The notes under the pieces are model-generated. The model was given only the letters and a program-made list of their open reading frames with translations, searched no databases and was not told the origin of the DNA. 64,000 nucleotides of DNA from positions 1 through 64,000 of the forward strand of contig DYEA01000007.1 in NCBI GenBank assembly GCA_020725885.1, in the 5' to 3' direction. Made by a program: the position numbers and the translations under genes. Within the stretch, counting starts at the first letter, position 1, and every line of letters begins with the position of its first letter. Shown here one piece after another: positions 34,293 through 40,782 of this stretch. The stretch is from Slackia sp. (GTDB taxonomy: Bacteria > Actinomycetota > Coriobacteriia > Anaerosomatales > Anaerosomataceae).

Positions 34293-35779
34293 GCGTGGCT
34301 GCCGGGCTGGTTCACGACCTCGTGTCCGGCATGGCCGGGATCTTGTGGCTGCCCGCCGCGCTGGTTCTCGCGGCTGCCGGGGCGGCTCTCGTGCTGGACG
34401 CGTTCGAACGGCCGTCCGCAGCGGTCTCAGCGGTCGGGCTTGCGGCGTGCATCGCCGCAGCCATCTGCGTCGCTGCCGCGCTTCAGGCGCCGCTCCAGCA
34501 GGCGGTCCCCGGCGTGTACGGAGGAGGCGGGCTGGCTGGAGCGGGGGCGGCCATGTACGCGCTGGCCGCGCTCGCCGCAGCCACGGGGATGCGCACCCTC
34601 CCGAATTCCGTGCGTGGGGCCGCAGCCGGTCTCGTCGCCTTGTCTGCCGTGGCCTGCCAAGCGCTCGCGGGCGCGGTGGACGCCGTGGTGATGATCCTGG
34701 CGCTGGAGACGCTGGCCATCGCAAGCTACGGGCTCGTGTCCGCGAGCGGGACGCGCTCCTCGGGCGAGGTTGCCATGCGGTACTTCGTCCAAGGCTCGGT
34801 CGCGGCCGGCTTGCTGGTGTTCGGCCTGGCCGGCGTCGTGGCGGTCGGAGGCGGCGAGACGTCGTACGAGGCCCTGACCGCGAGCGTCGCGTCGTCGCCT
34901 GCCGCAGCGGCAGGCGTTCTCGGGATGCTGTTCGTGGCCGCGTTGGCCTTCAAGGCCGGTGCCGTGCCGTTCCACTCATGGGTGCCTGACGCGTACGAGA
35001 CCGTGGAGCCTGGCGTGGCCGTGTTCGTGGCCGGCGCACCGAAGATCGCTGCCGTGACCGCCGTGTGGGTGCTGTTCGTGCGGACGGTATGGGCCTCCGA
35101 AACGTTCGCCGACCTCCGGACCGCCGTCGCGATCGCTGCCGCCGCGTCCGTCGTCGTCGGCAACCTGGCGGCGCTCAAGCAAGCGCGCCTCGGGCGGCTG
35201 CTCGGCTACTCGGCCATCGCCCAGGCTGGCTACGCGCTGACTGGCGTCGCTGCGGGAGCGGTCGGCACCGGGCTGCTCGTCGCGAGCTACGCGCTCGCCG
35301 CCGCGGTCGCCTTCGGCGTGGCGAGCGTGCTGAAGGAGGAGACGGGGAGCGATCCGCGCATCGAGGATCTGGCCGGGCTTGCATCGCGACGCCCGGCCCT
35401 CTCTGCGGCCCTGGCTGCCGCGATGCTGTCGTTGACCGGGATGCCGCTCACCGTCGGGTTCGTCGGGAAGCTCTGGGTCTTCTACGGGGCGATCGGCGCC
35501 GGCCTCACCTGGCTCGCCGTGATCGGCGCCCTCGGCTCGGTGGTGTCCTTCGGCTACTACGGACGCGTGATCCAGGCCGCGTATTTCGCGGAGCCGCAGG
35601 CTGCGCTCGCCGACACCGCTGACGAGGCGCCCGAAGCAGCAGACGAGGAGCCGCTGCAGCCAAACGTCTCGCGCCCGAGAGCGTGGCCGTTCGTCGCCGC
35701 AGCGGCCGCCCTCGTGATCGCCGGCGTCGCGCCGCTCGTGTTTGGGTTCGAGCAGATCGTCCGGTTCTTCATGGTATAG
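34289..35779 (+). CDS. nuoN: NADH-quinone oxidoreductase subunit N
   Basis: A 496-residue antiporter-like subunit and last gene of the operon. LALETLAIASYGLV carries the Glu, FKAGAVPFHSWVPDAYE the Lys and broken helix, and GRLLGYSAIAQAGYAL the second block. An Asp/Glu/Pro-rich loop precedes the last helix. GTGA overlap with nuoM. A terminator follows at 35874. Confidence 0.95.
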   Translation: MSVAAGLVHDLVSGMAGILWLPAALVLAAAGAALVLDAFERPSAAVSAVGLAACIAAAICVAAALQAPLQQAVPGVYGGGGLAGAGAAMYALAALAAATGMRTLPNSVRGAAAGLVALSAVACQALAGAVDAVVMILALETLAIASYGLVSASGTRSSGEVAMRYFVQGSVAAGLLVFGLAGVVAVGGGETSYEALTASVASSPAAAAGVLGMLFVAALAFKAGAVPFHSWVPDAYETVEPGVAVFVAGAPKIAAVTAVWVLFVRTVWASETFADLRTAVAIAAAASVVVGNLAALKQARLGRLLGYSAIAQAGYALTGVAAGAVGTGLLVASYALAAAVAFGVASVLKEETGSDPRIEDLAGLASRRPALSAALAAAMLSLTGMPLTVGFVGKLWVFYGAIGAGLTWLAVIGALGSVVSFGYYGRVIQAAYFAEPQAALADTADEAPEAADEEPLQPNVSRPRAWPFVAAAAALVIAGVAPLVFGFEQIVRFFMV

Positions 35780-35811
35780 AGCACGCTCGGACGTCCTTCA
35801 TTCGTGAATCC

Positions 35812-35840
35812 TTGCATTTTCTGAACAGCCGTGCTACGCT
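35812..35840 (+). promoter_or_regulatory. Possible promoter between nuoN and the flgM-like gene
   Basis: TTGCAT (35812-35817) and TACGCT (35835-35840) are 17 bases apart. The -10 is weak but has the TA....T form common in GC-rich bacteria. It would start RNA at about 35847. Confidence 0.35.
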
Positions 35841-35846
35841 GCGCAC

Positions 35847-35911
35847 GGTTGCTTCGGCAACCCCCTTACCCCTGAGCCTCAAGGTGCCGGCCTTGGGGCT
35901 CCCCCTTTTTT
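35847..35911 (+). ncRNA. Possible ~65-base terminated small RNA or leader
   Basis: Right at the predicted start is a hairpin with arms GGTTGC/GCAACC and a TTCG tetraloop (35847-35862). A C-rich linker and the terminator hairpin at 35874-35911 follow. A transcript from the promoter at 35812 would thus be a compact two-hairpin RNA. It matches no riboswitch class I know. It could equally be a leader whose terminator controls the flgM-like gene, or just the nuo 3' end. Confidence 0.35.
35874..35911 (+). terminator. Rho-independent terminator after the complex I operon
   Basis: Stem GAGCCTCAAGG (35874-35884) with CCTTGGGGCTC (35891-35901), one T-G pair, loop TGCCGG, followed by CCCC and six T (35906-35911). 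Confidence 0.85.
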
Positions 35912-35965
35912 CGGGGTGGATGCGCGCTCAAGAGCCGTCGTGGCCGTGCCGATACAGATGGCATC

Positions 35966-36223
35966 ATGATCATCTCGGACGAACAAGTCAGACGCGCAGT
36001 CGAATACCTGAAGTCATGCGGCGCACGCATCGAACCCAGCGATGCGTGCCTCCGTTGTGACGACGACCTCGTGCCGAAAGCGGTCGCGACGGCGATGGCA
36101 GCTCCAGACGTCCGCGACGAGCGCCTTCAGCAGGCCCGGTACGTCGTCGAGGGCTTCCTGCCTGACGGAGAGACCGTCGCAGAGAAGCTGATCGGCCGCA
36201 TCATCTCAGACAGCATCCGGTAG
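35966..36223 (+). CDS. FlgM-like small protein (anti-sigma factor type)
   Basis: An 85-residue soluble protein. Its C-terminal half (VRDERLQQARYVVEGFLPDG then VAEKLIGRIISD) follows the FlgM pattern of an arginine-led helix, a G-[YF]-x-x-[DP] turn and a VAEKL helix that grips the flagellar sigma factor. The N-terminal half has two Cys (CLRC) that FlgM usually lacks. No flagellar or sigma-28 gene is nearby, so the partner may be another sigma factor. ATG 35966 lacks a clear ribosome site. The gene sits between the terminator at 35874 and the promoter at 36249. Confidence 0.55.
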   Translation: MIISDEQVRRAVEYLKSCGARIEPSDACLRCDDDLVPKAVATAMAAPDVRDERLQQARYVVEGFLPDGETVAEKLIGRIISDSIR

Positions 36224-36248
36224 ACAGCCCCAGACGCACGCGATGCTC

Positions 36249-36276
36249 TGCTAGCATGGTCAGCGACAGTCGCTGA
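36249..36276 (+). promoter_or_regulatory. Promoter with adjoining perfect palindrome
   Basis: TGCTAGCAT gives an extended -10 (TAGCAT at 36252-36257). Three bases on, TCAGCGACAGTCGCTGA (36260-36276) is a perfect palindrome with 8-base arms around one A, covering the expected start site and ending 5 bases before the GGAGG ribosome site of the next gene. Either an operator or an mRNA hairpin next to the ribosome site. Confidence 0.5.
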
Positions 36277-36290
36277 CAGCGGAGGTTGCA

Positions 36291-36575
36291 GTGCGCCGCA
36301 CGTTCGCACACACGGTGCTCACGATCGCGATGGACCTGCTCGTCTTGCTTGCCGTCGCGCTCGTCGGCGGACTGGTCGTCCGGTTCTTCGGCGCTCTCTC
36401 TCAGTACCCGCTTGCAGAGGCCCTCGGCGCTTTCGCGCAACGAGCGAGCCTTCCGCTCGGCCTGCGGGGTATCAAGACACCGTACGGCGGCGTTTTCGAC
36501 GTTGACGTCGCTGCGACGATCGTCGCGTTGCTGTTCGTCGAGTGGGTGCTCGCAGGCATACGGCGGCGGATCTGA
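36291..36575 (+). CDS. Small two-helix membrane protein (weakly YggT-like)
   Basis: A 94-residue protein with helices at about 9-33 and 70-88. The part between them, ending TPYGGVFDVDVAATIVALL, recalls the P-x-GG-[IVL]-D-x-[SP]-P turn of YggT family proteins, which act near cell division or osmotic genes in some bacteria. The match is weak. GTG start with GGAGG 5-6 bases upstream; starts its own transcript with the PilB gene 12 bases downstream. Confidence 0.55.
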   Translation: MRRTFAHTVLTIAMDLLVLLAVALVGGLVVRFFGALSQYPLAEALGAFAQRASLPLGLRGIKTPYGGVFDVDVAATIVALLFVEWVLAGIRRRI

Positions 36576-36587
36576 GAGGTGGACGAC

Positions 36588-38252
36588 GTGTCCTACACGC
36601 GCGAGCGCTTGGGCGAGATCCTCGTCCGCGCAGGCAAGATCACCGCGGAGCAGCTCGCCGCTGCCCTCGCCGTGCAAGCGGTCGAGGGCGGCAAGATCGG
36701 CCAGGTCCTGGTGCGCCAACTCGTTCTGGACGAGGACGAGATCGCCCAGACGCTAGCCGAGCAGAAGGGCCTCGACTGCGTGCGTCTGACCGCGTTCCCT
36801 ATCGACCGGCGCGCCGTGTCGGAGATCCCAGAGCGCCTCGCGCGGAAGCGGCTCGTCATCCCGATCGCGTACGAGGGCGAGTCCCTCGTCCTGGCCATGG
36901 CCGACCCGCTGGACGTCGAAGCGATCGACGACGTCCGGCTCACCACCGGCCGCAACGTCGTCCCAGTCGTGGCCACCCCGACCCAGATCCAATACGCGAT
37001 CGAGAAGTTCCTCGCTTCTGCAGACGCCCTGCAAGAAGTCGTCGAGACCGTGCGCGAGACCCACGAAGAGGAGGTCGCCGCTCCGGACGAGGACGCGCCG
37101 GTCGTCCGGCTGGTCAACCAGATCATCCGCGAGGCGGTCATGGACCAGGCAAGCGACATCCACATCGAGCCCGGCGACCACTCCGTCCGCGTGCGCTATC
37201 GCGTCGACGGCGTCTTGCACGAGCGTATGCAGCTGCCGCTGTCCGTCCGGCCTGGCCTGACGTCGCGGATCAAGATCATGGCCGACCTGGACATCTCCGA
37301 GCGGCGTCGTCCACAGGACGGACGGATCGCCGTCTCGATCAACAACCGCCCCTTGGACATCCGCGTAGCCACGTTGCCGACGCCCGCAGGAGAAAGCATC
37401 GTCTTGCGGCTGCTCAACCATGACGTCGAGATGCACACGCTGGGCGACCTCGGTATGGACCAGGACAACCTCGCGACCATGCAGCGGTTCCTTGCGCGTC
37501 CGTGGGGCGCGGTGTTGGTATCGGGACCGACTGGGTCGGGCAAGACGACGACGCTGTACGCGGGACTGAACCGCATCAACGAGCCGACCCGGAAGATCAT
37601 CACCATCGAGGACCCCATCGAGTACCGCATCCCGGGCATCACGCAGATGGCGGTGAATCCGGCAATCGGACTGACCTTCGCAGCCCTGCTGCGGACCGTC
37701 CTCCGCTCCGACCCGGACGTGGTGATGGTGGGCGAGATCCGCGATCCCGAGACCGCGGAGATCGCCATCCGTGCGGCCCTCACGGGCCACCTCGTGCTGT
37801 CGTCGATCCACACGAACGACGCGCCGTCGGCGCTCACGCGCCTCGTGGACATGGGCGTCGAGCCGTACATCACTTCCTCGGCACTGGTCGGGGTCGTCGC
37901 GCAGCGGCTCGCGCGCAAACTGTGCCGCAAGTGCCGCAAGCGCTACCGCGTCGCTCCCGAGTCCGCCCTGGCGGCGGGGTTCACGGAAGAGGAGGTCGAA
38001 GCGGGTCTTCGGCTCTTCCGGGCCGTCGGCTGCGACGAATGCTCGGGCACGGGGTACCGCGGACGCATCGGCCTGTTCGAGATCATGGAGGTCACCGAGG
38101 AGATCCAGCGCCTCTTCCTGCGCGAAGCCCCCGCTGACCAGCTGCGGGACGCGGCTATCGAAGCGGGCATGCGCACGCTCAGGCGGGACGCGCTTGAGAA
38201 GGTCAAGGCCGGGATCACCTCGCTCGACGAAGTCGCGCGCGTCGTCGTGTGA
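36588..38252 (+). CDS. Type IV pilus assembly / type II secretion ATPase (PilB/GspE)
   Basis: A 554-residue hexameric ATPase powering pilus extension or secretion. It has an N-terminal MshEN domain (about 1-145; such domains can bind c-di-GMP), Walker A GPTGSGKT at 313-320, the Asp box and EDPIEYRI region, DPDVVMVGEIRDPETAEIA (Walker B), and the zinc-binding Cys446-x2-Cys449 and Cys482-x2-Cys485. GTG 36588 is favoured because GAGGTGG lies 5 bases upstream; GTG 36579 is the alternative. No pilC, pilT, pilM-Q or pilin gene is in the window, so the ATPase is separated from its partners. Confidence 0.92.
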   Translation: MSYTRERLGEILVRAGKITAEQLAAALAVQAVEGGKIGQVLVRQLVLDEDEIAQTLAEQKGLDCVRLTAFPIDRRAVSEIPERLARKRLVIPIAYEGESLVLAMADPLDVEAIDDVRLTTGRNVVPVVATPTQIQYAIEKFLASADALQEVVETVRETHEEEVAAPDEDAPVVRLVNQIIREAVMDQASDIHIEPGDHSVRVRYRVDGVLHERMQLPLSVRPGLTSRIKIMADLDISERRRPQDGRIAVSINNRPLDIRVATLPTPAGESIVLRLLNHDVEMHTLGDLGMDQDNLATMQRFLARPWGAVLVSGPTGSGKTTTLYAGLNRINEPTRKIITIEDPIEYRIPGITQMAVNPAIGLTFAALLRTVLRSDPDVVMVGEIRDPETAEIAIRAALTGHLVLSSIHTNDAPSALTRLVDMGVEPYITSSALVGVVAQRLARKLCRKCRKRYRVAPESALAAGFTEEEVEAGLRLFRAVGCDECSGTGYRGRIGLFEIMEVTEEIQRLFLREAPADQLRDAAIEAGMRTLRRDALEKVKAGITSLDEVARVVV

Positions 38253-38266
38253 CGGAGAGGGTGCCT

Positions 38267-39481
38267 ATGTCCACCACAACGCGCCAGCGCTCCCCGCGGG
38301 CGATCGTGATGGTGCTCGACAGCGTCGGCGCCGGGGCGTTGCCCGACGCGGACGCGTACGGGGACGAGGGCTCGAACACGCTCAAGAACACCGCGCGGGC
38401 CGTCGGCGGGCTTCGCATGCCGAACCTGCAGGCGATGGGGCTCGGCAACATCACGGACATCGAGGGCGTTCCGCCCACCGACCGCCCGACCGCGTCGTGG
38501 GGCCGCTGCCGGGAGCGCTCTGCCGGTAAGGACACGACGACCGGCCACTGGGAGATGATGGGGCTCGTGCTCGAGCGTGCCTTCCCGACGTATCCCGACG
38601 GGTTCCCGGACGAGGTCATCGACGAGTTCATCGCCAAGACGGGAGTGCCGGGAGTGCTCGGCAACAAGGCTGCGAGCGGCACCGAGATCATCCAGGAGTT
38701 CGGGGCGGAACACGTCGCTAGCGGGAAGCCGATCGTGTACACGTCCGCGGACTCGGTGTTCCAGGTCGCGGCGCACGAGGAGGCGTTCGGGCTTGATCGC
38801 CTCTACGAAGTCTGCGGGATAGCGCGCGGGATGCTCACCGGAGACCACTGCGTCGGCCGCGTGATCGCGCGACCCTTCGTCGGCCCGGACGAGTCCGGCA
38901 GATTCGTGCGGACGCACCGGCGGCGCGACTACGCGGTGAAGCCGTTCGAGCCGACGGTGCTCGACTTGCTGCGATCGAACGGCGTGCCGGTCTTCGGAGT
39001 CGGGAAGATCGGTGACATCTTCGCCTGGCAAGGCGTCGACTCCTCGCCGCACGTGACGGACAACATGGACGCGGTCGACAAGCTCGTGGCCGAGATCGCC
39101 CGCCCAGAAGACGGCTTCGTCTTCGCGAATCTGGTCGACTTCGACATGCTCTGGGGCCACCGCAACGACGCGGAGTCTTACGCTCGCGGGCTCGAGGCCG
39201 TTGACGCCCGCATCCCCGAAGTGCTCGACGCGATGCTTCCAGGCGACCTCCTCATCATCACCGCCGACCACGGGTGCGATCCGACGACCCCGTCGACCGA
39301 CCACAGCCGCGAGCACACGCCGCTGATCGCAAAGGTCAAAGGCATCGACGCAGGATGCCCGCTCGGCACCCGCAGCACGTTCGCGGACATCGGCGAGACG
39401 GTGCTGGACTTCTACGGGCTTGCGGGCGCGTGCGGCCGAGGGACGTCGTTCCTCGACGACGTGAAAGGAGCCTGCCTGTGA
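38267..39481 (+). CDS. deoB: Phosphopentomutase
   Basis: A 404-residue alkaline-phosphatase-fold mutase interconverting (deoxy)ribose-1- and -5-phosphate in nucleoside salvage. VMVLDSVGAGALPDA, GKDTTTGHWEMMG (the phosphorylated Thr region), and ITADHGCDPTTPSTDHSREH with metal ligands are present. ATG 38267 has GGAGAGG at 6 bases. Overlaps the next gene by 4 bases, a usual deoB-phosphorylase pairing. Confidence 0.96.
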   Translation: MSTTTRQRSPRAIVMVLDSVGAGALPDADAYGDEGSNTLKNTARAVGGLRMPNLQAMGLGNITDIEGVPPTDRPTASWGRCRERSAGKDTTTGHWEMMGLVLERAFPTYPDGFPDEVIDEFIAKTGVPGVLGNKAASGTEIIQEFGAEHVASGKPIVYTSADSVFQVAAHEEAFGLDRLYEVCGIARGMLTGDHCVGRVIARPFVGPDESGRFVRTHRRRDYAVKPFEPTVLDLLRSNGVPVFGVGKIGDIFAWQGVDSSPHVTDNMDAVDKLVAEIARPEDGFVFANLVDFDMLWGHRNDAESYARGLEAVDARIPEVLDAMLPGDLLIITADHGCDPTTPSTDHSREHTPLIAKVKGIDAGCPLGTRSTFADIGETVLDFYGLAGACGRGTSFLDDVKGACL

Positions 39482-40779
39482 AAAGCCTCGTCGAGCTCAT
39501 CGAGTGGAAGCGGGACGGCAACCGCCATACCGAAGAGGAGATAGAGCGCATCGTCCACGCATTCACGCAGGGCGAGATGCCGGACTACCAGATGTCCGCC
39601 TGGCTCATGGCCGCGTTCTTGCGCGGCCTGGACGCCGACGAGACCGTATGGCTCACGCGTGCGATGCGCGACTCTGGAACCGTGGTCGACCTCAGCGGCG
39701 TGGGGATGCCAGTGGCCGACAAGCATTCGACGGGCGGCGTCGGCGACAAGACGACCCTCGTGCTCGGTCCGCTCGTCGCGTCGTGCGGCGTGGCTGTCGC
39801 GAAGATGAGCGGGCGCGGTCTGGGACACACAGGCGGAACGCTCGACAAACTCGAGTCCATCCCCGGCTTCCGCGTGGAGATGAGCGTCGAGAGCTTCGTG
39901 GAGCAGGTCAAGCGCGTCGGGATCGCCGTGATCGCCCAAAGCCCCGACATCTGTCCTGCGGACAAGAAGATGTACGCGCTTCGCGACGTGACGGGCACGG
40001 TCCCGAGCATCCCGCTCATCGTCGGCTCCATCATCTCGAAGAAGGCCGCCGGGGGCGCATCAGCCATCGTCTTGGACGTGAAGACCGGCTCTGGCGCCTT
40101 CATGAAGACGGAGGACGAGGCCAGGGCGCTCGCTCGGGAGCTGCAGCGGGTCGGCCACGCGCTCGGGCTGAAGATCCAGTGCGTGGTGAGCGACATGGAC
40201 CAGCCTCTCGGACGCACGGTCGGCAACGCCCTCGAGGTCTGCGAGGCAATCAGGACTCTCAAGGGGGAAGGTCCTGAGGACCTGCAAGAACTCTGCCTCG
40301 AGCTCGGTGCCCGGATGCTGCGCCTGGCCGGCGCTGCTGCAAGCAACGCGGAGGGGCGCGCCGCGCTCGAGCGCTCGCTGCACGAAGGACGTGCGCTGGA
40401 GACCTTCGTCCGATGGGTCGAAGCGCAGGGCGGCGACCCCCGCATCGTCGAGGAGCCGTCGCTGCTGCCGGCGGCCGAGTTCTCGACGGTCCTGACGGCA
40501 GACCGCGACGGATTCGTCGGCGGGTTCGACGCCGAGGGCGTCGGGCGCGCCGCTCTCGCGCTTGGTGCGGGCCGGCACCGCAAGGAGGATGCGATCGACC
40601 CCGGTGCTGGCGTCGTCCTCGCCGTCAAGCGCGGGGACCGCGTCGTCCGCGGCGACGCCCTCGCCACGGCGCACGCGAGCACGCTCGACCGTCTGGAGGC
40701 GGGCGCGGAGCGGCTCAGGGCGTCCATCAGCATCGCAGACGAACCGCCCGCGCCGAGGCCGTTGTTCCACGAGGTGTAG
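39478..40779 (+). CDS. Pyrimidine-nucleoside/thymidine phosphorylase
   Basis: A 433-residue phosphorylase splitting (deoxy)uridine or thymidine into base and sugar-1-phosphate, which DeoB then converts. KHSTGGVGDKTTLVLGPLVASCG and KMSGRGLGHTGGTLDKLESIPG are the phosphate and nucleoside-binding blocks of the DeoA/Pdp family; KTGSGAFM follows. DeoA and Pdp cannot be told apart with confidence. GTG 39478, AAAGGAG upstream. Confidence 0.93.
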   Translation: MKSLVELIEWKRDGNRHTEEEIERIVHAFTQGEMPDYQMSAWLMAAFLRGLDADETVWLTRAMRDSGTVVDLSGVGMPVADKHSTGGVGDKTTLVLGPLVASCGVAVAKMSGRGLGHTGGTLDKLESIPGFRVEMSVESFVEQVKRVGIAVIAQSPDICPADKKMYALRDVTGTVPSIPLIVGSIISKKAAGGASAIVLDVKTGSGAFMKTEDEARALARELQRVGHALGLKIQCVVSDMDQPLGRTVGNALEVCEAIRTLKGEGPEDLQELCLELGARMLRLAGAAASNAEGRAALERSLHEGRALETFVRWVEAQGGDPRIVEEPSLLPAAEFSTVLTADRDGFVGGFDAEGVGRAALALGAGRHRKEDAIDPGAGVVLAVKRGDRVVRGDALATAHASTLDRLEAGAERLRASISIADEPPAPRPLFHEV

Positions 40780-40782
40780 CAG

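Noticed and set aside
36260-36276. LexA or SOS box
   Set aside because: The arms TCAGCGAC/GTCGCTGA do not match the GAAC-N4-GTTC or CTG-N10-CAG patterns.
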